Positions 1 through 5,273 of a stretch of 5,273 nt of DNA are shown here, piece by piece. Location of the stretch: the NCBI GenBank assembly GCA_947464515.1, contig CANHXF010000142.1, positions 1 to 5,273 on the forward strand, given 5' to 3'. Position 1 is the first letter of the stretch. Each line of letters starts with the position of its first letter. The notes beneath the pieces were generated by a model. That model had not been told where the DNA came from and made no database searches. It saw only the letters and a program-made list of their open reading frames with translations. Both the position numbers and the translations under genes were made by a program. This stretch comes from Flavobacteriales bacterium. GTDB lineage: Bacteria; Bacteroidota; Bacteroidia; NS11-12g; UBA955.

Positions 1-11
1 ACGAGGAAAGG

Positions 12-1037
12 TTACTGTAATATTTCCCAAGCCATTTTTGGATACCCTTTAACGCCTTGGTCGTTGTAAAAATCCACAAATTTCATTTTGATGATTGCGT
101 CTGTAGTTTTTATCAAATACACGCGGTTGGGTACCATCGTATATCGCTCGGCAGTTTGGTCGTATTGTTTCCAATCGTAGCCAATCTCATCCTGCTTCTT
201 GCCATACACCACCGCACTGGCATAGGCCTTGTCTATGACGTTAAAATCCACTTTGTCGAGCTGCGCAACACTCACCTTCTTCGGATTGATCAACACCCCG
301 CGAATCACATAAGGGTAGGGTACGCCATTGGCATCCGGCACACTCTCTTTGTAGGTGGTAAATAGAATGTCCCACTGATCGTTGTTGAAAGGTTCGTTGT
401 CCACGGTGCGATGCTCAAGGAACTGATAATACACGAAGTTTTTGTCCCTGTTCACCGTGATCATTTGTTTGCGCACAAAACCATTGGGCACCAGGTTTTT
501 ATATTCAAAATCGTAGGACTGGCCGGGTTTGCAGCCAGTGAATTTGAGCTGCACGTAGCGGGTGCTGTCTTTGATTTTATCACCTAAGTCGATCACATAG
601 GTGTAGTCATTCACTTCCCACTGAGTGCCATTTTTTACAAATGCCCGCGGGAAAGCCGATGAATCGGGGTCGCCGTTGGGGTTGTCGAAATACCATTGCA
701 CTTTTTTAATGCTATCGGCGGTGATCTTGCCAAAACTGCTTCCAGCAAAACGCGCCACTCCGAAACTCGCACTGATGCCGCCATTGATAGAAACACGGGG
801 TTGGTTGGGGTCGCAAGAAAATCCCATGTGCCAAAGTCCGAAAGCATTGGTTTCAGTTTTTTGTGTGGCGAAGTCAAACCACAGCTGGTTGGCGTAGTTT
901 TCCCCCATGGCGAAAATCTGCGATTGCACCCCCAATGAGGTTTTGGGCTGTGGATATAGTTTTTCGGGTTTTTCGCAAGCGGTAAAAAAAGCGGTCGCGA
1001 TCAAGCCTAGCCATGAGATATTTTTACAGCGTATCAT
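12..1037 (-). CDS. HmuY-family surface lipoprotein (probable heme-binding)
   Basis: A 341-residue protein whose N-terminus is a lipoprotein signal: a short charged start, a hydrophobic stretch (about residues 7-18) and the lipobox FTAC with the lipidated Cys at 21. It is therefore probably anchored in the outer membrane. The C-terminal half carries HmuY-family hallmarks: WDILF (222-226), YVIRGVLI (243-250), a DWKQYD stretch (288-293), YLIKT (307-311) and the ending KFVDFYNDQGVKGYPKMAWE (319-338). The N-terminal half (about 50-190) repeats the same pattern more weakly (WFDFATQK, WHM, RVSINGG), so it may hold two HmuY-like units. Known HmuY proteins bind heme and pass it to a TonB-dependent receptor; that role is inferred here from the family and from the receptor directly upstream. 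Candidate ligands are His70, Met71 and His209. The ATG overlaps the receptor stop codon, which supports this start. Family assignment is good; the exact ligand is uncertain. Confidence 0.85.
   Translation of the reverse strand: MIRCKNISWLGLIATAFFTACEKPEKLYPQPKTSLGVQSQIFAMGENYANQLWFDFATQKTETNAFGLWHMGFSCDPNQPRVSINGGISASFGVARFAGSSFGKITADSIKKVQWYFDNPNGDPDSSAFPRAFVKNGTQWEVNDYTYVIDLGDKIKDSTRYVQLKFTGCKPGQSYDFEYKNLVPNGFVRKQMITVNRDKNFVYYQFLEHRTVDNEPFNNDQWDILFTTYKESVPDANGVPYPYVIRGVLINPKKVSVAQLDKVDFNVIDKAYASAVVYGKKQDEIGYDWKQYDQTAERYTMVPNRVYLIKTTDAIIKMKFVDFYNDQGVKGYPKMAWEILQ
1034..1037 (-). other. ATGA stop/start overlap
   Basis: Read on the minus strand, ATGA contains the start codon of the lipoprotein gene (1037-1035) and the TGA stop of the receptor gene (1036-1034). 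Such overlaps usually mean termination-reinitiation coupling, which here would keep lipoprotein and receptor synthesis in step. No Shine-Dalgarno-like sequence stands out just upstream (the bases are TTCCAATTCC), which agrees with coupling. The overlap is seen directly; the coupling is inferred. Confidence 0.8.
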
Positions 1038-3100
1038 TGGAATTGGAAGGTGAGTGACAAAAATAAGGCCCTGCCGGGTGAAATATTCAGGACGCCATTG
1101 CCACCGTGGATGCCTCCGCCGGCCTGACCTTGAAGTTGGGTTACGTTCAACAAATTTTTACACCCCACTTGCAGTATGATAGAGTGGTTGGAGTTGTTGG
1201 CGATGGCGGTATTTAGGGTGAAATCAACCAGTGTATATGGCGCAATTTGGTAAGTGTTTCCGTTGGCTAAAAATCCGCGGGTGTTGCCGCTGTAACGACA
1301 GAAAAGCTGTGCACTGCTCTTGGTTTTTTGATGACTCAATTTCAGATTACACTTACCTTGAATGGTATTGAAGCCTTGCCAATCGCTGGAATCGGATAGT
1401 TGGCTGCGCGTGTTTATCCAATCAGCGCCTAGGGTGGCTGTGGTAGTCCATGCCGAGCGACTGTGTTGTTTATACGTTAGGTCGATATCGAGGTTTGCCC
1501 CCGTGCTATTGATCTTGCCGATGTTGATGTATTGATACAGCTGGGTGCTTTGATCCAGCATCGCCAGTTGAATTTGCTGCGAAATATGGTTGTAGAAACC
1601 GCGGGTATTCAATTCCACGGCCAAAATTCTGCCATTGATGTTGGGGTAGGTGTGACGGTACTTGTAGGACGCCATGGCATTGTGTGCTACCTCTGCCTGC
1701 AATTGTTCGTTGCCCCGCACATTGTGGTTGATGTCTACAAACAAGAAATATAATTCTTTCAAACTGGGTGCGCGATAACCTTTTGCATAAGACAGCCGCC
1801 ACATCGAGTTGCCGATTTTGTAGCGGGTTTGTAAGGCAGGAATGATGGGTGTGAAGCGCAAATTTTGTGTTGTTGTGAGAATGGGCTCACCAAATCGGGA
1901 GTTGAAATTCCCCCTTATGCTAGGCTGGATGAGCAATCGATGGTTGGGTTGCCATTTTCCTTGGGCGAAAATCCCCACGTCGGTGATGCTTTTGGCCTCG
2001 CGAATTTTTCCGGTAGACAGAATTTCGTGATTGGCATCGTAACCCAGCATGATCGTGTTTTTGCGCACCCGCTTTTTTTCGATTTCAAAAAATCCTCGGG
2101 CGTTGAAGAGGTGGTTTCGGGTTGTATCGCGCTCACCAATGAATGAGGGTGTTTCTTCGCCGGTTACCAAGTTTCTTTTTACCAGTGTGTTGAGGCGATG
2201 GTAGCCGTTCCAACTGTTGTTGAATTTGGCGTTGATGGATTTGTTCCCCACGCTAAATCTGCCGCTACTTTGCACTGCTGCATCGCTGCGCTGGGTGAAA
2301 AATCGGTTGTTGTAGCCAGTTACGGTGATTAGGTTGAATTCTGCATTGCTGCGATCCAGCATGTTTTCGTAAAAATGGTTGGCGCGGATATCGTGACGAA
2401 ATTTATCGCCCCGAACATGAAATCCCAATCCACCAAAATATTTGGTTTTGGGTTTCCAATCGTAATTGCGGGTGAGGGTGTCGAAGTCCATGCCCCCGAA
2501 GAAATGCCGACCCGCAAACAGCTGCAACGTTGAATGCTGTCGATTCACGGGAATAGCAAAATCCACATCGAGGTTGGTGTTTCTTCTGCCATCCAAAAAA
2601 AGCCGCGCATTGGTTTTGGTGCGGGTTAAAATGGGCTGTTTTGTGATGATGTTGATGATACCACCCATGGCATCGGAGCCGAACAACACGCTCATCGGGC
2701 CTTCGATGATTTCTATCTGTTCGATTTGGTTTGTGGGAATTTGCGAGATGTCGATATTGCCATTCAAACGCCCAGCCACTGGCGCGCCGTTGACCAATAT
2801 TTTGACCGACTGTCCGCTCAGGCCTTGCAAAGAGATGCCGGTGCCAAGTTGGGCATCCTGACTAATTAAAATGCCGCTTTGGTTCTGAAGAACCTCCGCG
2901 GCATTTTGGGCACCCATCTCTTTGATGGTTTGGGCGCTAATGACTTTGACTTGCTCTGTGGCACCACTTACGGCAACGCCTTTGATGGAGCAGGAAACAC
3001 TCGCAGGGTCAAGCACCTGCAGGTCATGCAGGGTGTCTTTGCTTTGTGAAAAAAGCACTGCGGGTATGATCCCTATGATCCAAAGAAGCGTTTTCCGCAT
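1034..3100 (-). CDS. TonB-dependent outer-membrane receptor, probable heme receptor (HmuR-like)
   Basis: A 688-residue protein with a Sec signal peptide (residues 1 to about 18, cut likely after LFS). A plug domain follows at about 47-160, with the usual VISAQTI beginning, the LVNGAPVAGR segment (102-111) and the plug end EGPMSVLFGSDAMGGIINI (133-151). The rest is a 22-strand-type beta barrel ending in PGRALFLSLTFQFQ, an aromatic-rich last strand typical of outer-membrane proteins. No N-terminal carboxypeptidase-regulatory-like or signalling domain is present, so this is a short classical receptor rather than a SusC type. YRAP (442-445), His459 and NEQL (464-467) match the FRAP/YRAP-His-NPxL layout reported for heme receptors such as Yersinia HemR and Porphyromonas HmuR, although the second box is degenerate. 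Flanking HmuY-like genes also favour heme. A cobalamin or siderophore receptor is the main alternative. Its start lies in the loop of a predicted mRNA hairpin. Confidence 0.9.
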   Translation of the reverse strand: MRKTLLWIIGIIPAVLFSQSKDTLHDLQVLDPASVSCSIKGVAVSGATEQVKVISAQTIKEMGAQNAAEVLQNQSGILISQDAQLGTGISLQGLSGQSVKILVNGAPVAGRLNGNIDISQIPTNQIEQIEIIEGPMSVLFGSDAMGGIINIITKQPILTRTKTNARLFLDGRRNTNLDVDFAIPVNRQHSTLQLFAGRHFFGGMDFDTLTRNYDWKPKTKYFGGLGFHVRGDKFRHDIRANHFYENMLDRSNAEFNLITVTGYNNRFFTQRSDAAVQSSGRFSVGNKSINAKFNNSWNGYHRLNTLVKRNLVTGEETPSFIGERDTTRNHLFNARGFFEIEKKRVRKNTIMLGYDANHEILSTGKIREAKSITDVGIFAQGKWQPNHRLLIQPSIRGNFNSRFGEPILTTTQNLRFTPIIPALQTRYKIGNSMWRLSYAKGYRAPSLKELYFLFVDINHNVRGNEQLQAEVAHNAMASYKYRHTYPNINGRILAVELNTRGFYNHISQQIQLAMLDQSTQLYQYINIGKINSTGANLDIDLTYKQHSRSAWTTTATLGADWINTRSQLSDSSDWQGFNTIQGKCNLKLSHQKTKSSAQLFCRYSGNTRGFLANGNTYQIAPYTLVDFTLNTAIANNSNHSIILQVGCKNLLNVTQLQGQAGGGIHGGNGVLNISPGRALFLSLTFQFQ

Positions 3101-3106
3101 GCGGAA
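3093..3106 (-). promoter_or_regulatory. 14-bp perfect palindrome around the receptor start codon
   Basis: TTCCGCATGCGGAA is a perfect 14-bp palindrome. It fills the whole 6-bp gap after the TAA of the upstream gene and runs 8 bases into the receptor gene. In the minus-strand mRNA it can fold as a 5-bp stem (UUCCG/CGGAA) with the tetraloop CAUG, which places the AUG start in the loop. It could affect initiation or mRNA processing at this junction, or be a protein-binding palindrome. The palindrome is seen; any function is speculative. Confidence 0.4.
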
Positions 3107-4453
3107 TTAGTGTTTTATGAATGGCAAGCTCGCTTTGTCGCTGCCAGAAATTACGTTCAACAAATACTGTCCGGCAGGCAATTTTTGGATGTTCAATTTC
3201 AAGGTAGATCCGGTTTGGAATTGGGCGGTTTGGTCGAGTATGATTTGACCGTTCAATGCCATGATTTGTATTTGGGCTTCTTGGTTCAATTGGGGTATCC
3301 AAAGGAGCAAATCATTTTGAACAGGGTTGGGGAACAATTTTGCTTCAATCTTTAAGTTCTTCAGGTTGGCCGAAGCGCCAGGGGTTAGTGATAATTTGCG
3401 GAACTGACTTTCGCCGCGCGATGCGCCTGTAAAACCAGTGAACGATAGCATGTAATAGGCTGTGTCTTTGATTGCGCCTAGGGTTCTGGTGCTTTCCACC
3501 ACATAGTTCCAGCTGGTTTGGATGGTCCATTTGCCAGTGGTATTGTCGAAGGATTTCCAATCGCCCCCAATTTTTGTAAGGTCTTTGCTCAATTCTGTGG
3601 GTGTGCCAGTCATCTTTACTCCAATCAGTGTTTGGGCTGGATTGGCGGCCATTACGTCCCAAGTGTATGTTGTGATTTTTGATACACGTGTTCCTCTTTT
3701 GCTTTCAACGCCCATGGTTGGATACATTACCGGGGCGCCACCACCGGGAGGGGTTGTGAGTGCATAGTAACGTGTGAACAACAAATCCCAATCATCGCGG
3801 TTAGGTTCTGGGTATACATCGCCCACACCCAAAGTGTAATATTTATAACTCTTGCCACTGGCGCTGCTTTGTAACATCGTATCAGTTTTGTCTGAAGTGC
3901 CATCCATCATAGCAGTGCGGAAAATAAAATCGCCATTGGGGTTTTGTTTGATGGGCATGAACTTTACAAACGACTTGCCGGTACCTATTCCAGGGTGGGT
4001 GATTACAAATAGGTAAAGCGAATCGCCAGCAACCTCTTTGGTGGTTGGGTCATAAACACCCCAACTAAAATCCCACATATTGCCAGGATTGGTGGCTTGG
4101 TTCAAGGCGCCTTTTTCATGCACATTGATATCATTGTAGAATTTCTTCCATGAGGACCATCCCGAAGTATCGAACTGAGAAAACTGTGAGTTGTCACCTT
4201 TTGGGTAAGCATACACCTCAACACCGCCCATGTGATTCACGCGGATACAGTTGTCGCGCGAAACGGTGGTGTGTGAAAAATGCCATTGGTCTATTGGGCT
4301 CGATGCTTCTGCACCCGTTCTGATGTTGTAATAAACCGCTTTGCCATATCCAGCGCCCATCGCCACAGAGTCTGAAACGGGGGTTTGTGCAAAAAGCTGC
4401 CCTGATAATAAGGCTGCCCAAATGGTTAGGATGAATTGACTTTTGTTTTTCAT
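3107..4453 (-). CDS. HmuY-like protein with T9SS type A sorting domain
   Basis: A 448-residue protein. It begins with a Sec signal peptide (MKNKSQFILT start, likely cut after LFA at residue 22), with no lipobox. Residues 37-340 resemble HmuY-family proteins and can be followed along the lipoprotein encoded by the third operon gene. YYNIRTG (41-47), QWHFSH (56-61) and IRVNHMGG (70-77) form a first unit; YKYYTLG (203-209), DDWDLLFTRY (220-229), MGVESKRG (247-254) and GGDWKSFDN (296-304) form a second. The last 80 residues are a T9SS C-terminal domain: LFPNPVQNDLLLW (373-385), ALNGQ (399-403), LPAGQYLLNV (425-434) and a final basic tail. In T9SS organisms such domains direct proteins across the outer membrane for release or surface attachment. 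The protein is inferred to be an extracellular heme-capture partner of the receptor 6 bp downstream. It has several His/Met candidates (His58, His61, His74, Met75, His153). Export route is clear; heme binding is inferred. Confidence 0.85.
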   Translation of the reverse strand: MKNKSQFILTIWAALLSGQLFAQTPVSDSVAMGAGYGKAVYYNIRTGAEASSPIDQWHFSHTTVSRDNCIRVNHMGGVEVYAYPKGDNSQFSQFDTSGWSSWKKFYNDINVHEKGALNQATNPGNMWDFSWGVYDPTTKEVAGDSLYLFVITHPGIGTGKSFVKFMPIKQNPNGDFIFRTAMMDGTSDKTDTMLQSSASGKSYKYYTLGVGDVYPEPNRDDWDLLFTRYYALTTPPGGGAPVMYPTMGVESKRGTRVSKITTYTWDVMAANPAQTLIGVKMTGTPTELSKDLTKIGGDWKSFDNTTGKWTIQTSWNYVVESTRTLGAIKDTAYYMLSFTGFTGASRGESQFRKLSLTPGASANLKNLKIEAKLFPNPVQNDLLLWIPQLNQEAQIQIMALNGQIILDQTAQFQTGSTLKLNIQKLPAGQYLLNVISGSDKASLPFIKH

Positions 4454-4466
4454 TTTTTTGATGTCA

Positions 4467-4474
4467 CAAATTTA
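4467..4474 (-). promoter_or_regulatory. Candidate -7 promoter element of the heme-uptake operon
   Basis: The minus strand reads TAAATTTG, an exact match to the Bacteroidota -7 consensus TAnnTTTG, 13 bases upstream of the first operon gene. No TTTG-type -33 element sits at the usual spacing of about 19; the nearest TTTG (4488-4485) is only 10 bases away. The implied leader is very short, roughly 6-9 bases. It is the only such match on this strand in the intergenic region, but the missing -33 box keeps confidence moderate. Confidence 0.45.
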
Positions 4475-4517
4475 CTTTGATGCCCAAAGAATAGGGCTTG
4501 GGAGATTGTAAGGATTT

Positions 4518-4554
4518 TGTCATAATAATGTCAGCAAAATTGTGACATTTGTCA
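4518..4554. promoter_or_regulatory. Cluster of TGTCA/TGACA boxes, candidate operator
   Basis: TGTCA occurs at 4518-4522, 4529-4533 and 4550-4554, and its reverse complement TGACA at 4543-4547. The last two form the inverted repeat TGACA-tt-TGTCA. The octamer TTTGTCAT is repeated exactly at 4516-4523 and 4548-4555. A further TGTCA lies at 4462-4466, next to the operon -7 element. The array lies about 55-90 bases upstream of the inferred operon start site and a similar distance or more from the hscA-side promoter, a usual place for an activator. The binding protein is unknown; TGTGA-N6-TCATT (4541-4556) only half matches a CRP/FNR site. Confidence 0.4.
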
Positions 4555-4608
4555 TTTTTTCTTCGATTTATTCATCAATAGGAATCAACTTTCAATGGTG
4601 GTTAGGTT

Positions 4609-4616
4609 TAACTTTG
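4609..4616 (+). promoter_or_regulatory. Candidate -7 promoter element of the hscA-like gene
   Basis: TAACTTTG matches the Bacteroidota -7 consensus TAnnTTTG exactly and ends 20 bases before the ATG at 4637, a sensible distance for a short leader. Upstream, TTTC (4590-4593) is an imperfect candidate for the -33 TTTG box, at a shortish spacing of 15. No strong ribosome binding site follows; only AAGAG directly abuts the start codon. Confidence 0.55.
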
Positions 4617-4636
4617 TGCGTTGAAATTGGCAAGAG

Positions 4637-5236
4637 ATGGCAAAAATTAAAATCGATATCGCATCAGGAACAGTGGCAAAAGCAGCCGTAGTGGTTGGGA
4701 TTGATTTGGGGACTACGAATAGTTTGGTGGCCTATGTGAATCCGGAAACGAATCAGCCAGAAATCATTGTAGACGAGATGGGGAGTTTGGTGCCTTCGGT
4801 GATTGGATTTCAGCCGGGTCAGCTGCCCCAAGTGGGATATATTGCAAAGGAGGGTTTGATTGCATCGCCAGATCGTACCATTTATAGTGTCAAGCGATTG
4901 CTCGGTAGAAGTTATAAAGATGTATCGGATGTTCAGTCGTTTCTGAGTTATCGCATCATTGATGATGAAACCGATGCGCTGGTGAAAGTGATGATCGACG
5001 ATGCGTTTTACAATCCGATTGAACTCAGCGCGATCATTTTGAAATCGTTGAAGCAAAAGGCAGAGAAAGCGTTGGGTGCCGATGTCAACCAGGCGGTGAT
5101 AACTGTTCCGGCCTATTTTAACGATGCGCAGCGACAGGCAACTAGGGACGCGGGGAAGTTGGCGGGATTGGATGTCTTGCGGATTTTGAATGAGCCTACA
5201 GCGGCTAGTTTGAGTTATTGGCTGAATTCCACCTAG
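4637..5236 (+). CDS. hscA: Hsp70 chaperone of HscA type, N-terminal part, interrupted by in-frame TAG
   Basis: The first 199 residues of an Hsp70 nucleotide-binding domain. Visible motifs are the phosphate-1 loop GIDLGTTNS (21-29), IYSVKRLLGRSY (82-93), VITVPAYFNDAQRQATRDAG (154-173) and NEPTAAS (185-191). The N-terminal extension MAKIKIDIASGT before the first motif resembles the HscA-type chaperones annotated in Bacteroidota (from memory), which supports the chosen ATG and favours HscA over DnaK. HscA proteins use ATP to help transfer Fe-S clusters from the IscU scaffold, with HscB as co-chaperone. Translation stops at TAG (5234-5236), far short of the roughly 600 residues of the family and before the phosphate-2 motif, so this product alone could not be a working ATPase. 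Trp194 stands where Hsp70s normally have Gly (the AYGL motif). The same frame resumes with family sequence after the stop. The gene is transcribed divergently from the heme-uptake operon. Confidence 0.8.
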   Translation: MAKIKIDIASGTVAKAAVVVGIDLGTTNSLVAYVNPETNQPEIIVDEMGSLVPSVIGFQPGQLPQVGYIAKEGLIASPDRTIYSVKRLLGRSYKDVSDVQSFLSYRIIDDETDALVKVMIDDAFYNPIELSAIILKSLKQKAEKALGADVNQAVITVPAYFNDAQRQATRDAGKLAGLDVLRILNEPTAASLSYWLNST

Positions 5237-5273
5237 GCCGAACGCGTTTTAGTTTATGATTTGGGCGGCGGGA
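5237..5273 (+). pseudogene. hscA: In-frame continuation of the hscA-like gene after the TAG, cut by the window edge
   Basis: Directly after the TAG, with no frame change, the codons read AERVLVYDLGGG. This is the start of the Hsp70 phosphate-2 region (VYDLGGGTFD in the family), at the spacing expected after NEPTAAS. The downstream part of the gene is therefore still present, and the stop is a single-codon interruption rather than the true end of a short protein. CAG to TAG is one transition that would explain it. Whether the rest of the gene is intact cannot be seen here. Type is given as pseudogene provisionally, since a base-call error is equally possible. Confidence 0.7.

Noticed and set aside
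1..11. Terminator or further operon gene after the lipoprotein gene
   Set aside because: Only 11 bases remain beyond the stop codon, too few to judge either possibility.
2466..2861. 131-codon open frame on the plus strand inside the receptor gene
   Set aside because: It lies antisense to the conserved plug region of a clear TonB-dependent receptor and shows no recognisable protein features; the frame is a shadow of the real gene.
4541..4556. CRP/FNR-type operator
   Set aside because: TGTGA-N6-TCATT has one good half site only (the other should be TCACA). The repeated TGTCA boxes describe the region better.
4664..5056. 130-codon open frame on the minus strand inside the hscA-like gene
   Set aside because: The plus strand carries unmistakable Hsp70 motifs across the same bases; the antisense translation resembles nothing and has no plausible start context.
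5234..5236. TAG as a reassigned or programmed read-through codon
   Set aside because: The other three genes contain no in-frame TAG, and no stop-codon context or structure supporting recoding is visible. A mutation or base-call error is simpler, though the point stays open.
5224..5237. GAATTC and CCTAGG sites close together near the TAG, as a possible cloning or assembly junction
   Set aside because: Hsp70 sequence continues in the same frame across both sites with the expected spacing, so there is no foreign insert; the sites are probably chance.

Overview
The window looks like chromosomal DNA of a Bacteroidota species. Three things point there: a type IX secretion (T9SS) C-terminal sorting domain, TAnnTTTG-type -7 promoter elements in place of a sigma70 -10 box, and starts without convincing Shine-Dalgarno sequences. 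The Hsp70 N-terminus resembles the HscA-type chaperones of non-Bacteroidales Bacteroidota, but genus or family cannot be told from this window.

Layout. Positions 4453 down to 12 (minus strand) hold a tight three-gene operon. Its order is a HmuY-like protein with a T9SS sorting domain (4453-3107), a TonB-dependent outer-membrane receptor (3100-1034), and a HmuY-like lipoprotein (1037-12). The first junction is 6 bp and the second is a 4-base ATGA overlap, so the genes are almost certainly co-transcribed and probably translationally coupled. The most likely job is capture and import of heme. Two HmuY-fold proteins with different anchoring routes would collect the ligand at or outside the cell surface, and the receptor would carry it through the outer membrane with TonB energy. 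The receptor has a YRAP-His-NxxL arrangement like that described for heme receptors. The ligand is inferred, not proven.

A 183-bp divergent intergenic region (4454-4636) separates the operon from a plus-strand Hsp70 gene of HscA type (from 4637). It holds one TAnnTTTG element for each direction and an unusual cluster of TGTCA/TGACA boxes, three of which in the same orientation are spaced 11 and 21 bp apart.

The hscA-like gene is broken in this sequence. An in-frame TAG at 5234-5236 interrupts it just before the second phosphate-binding motif, yet the same frame continues with family-typical sequence (AERVLVYDLGGG) to the window edge. This is a nonsense mutation, a base-call error or, less likely, a read-through codon.

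No RNA genes, insertion sequences, CRISPR arrays or intrinsic terminators were seen. Apart from the intergenic region and 11 bases at the left edge, the window is almost entirely coding.
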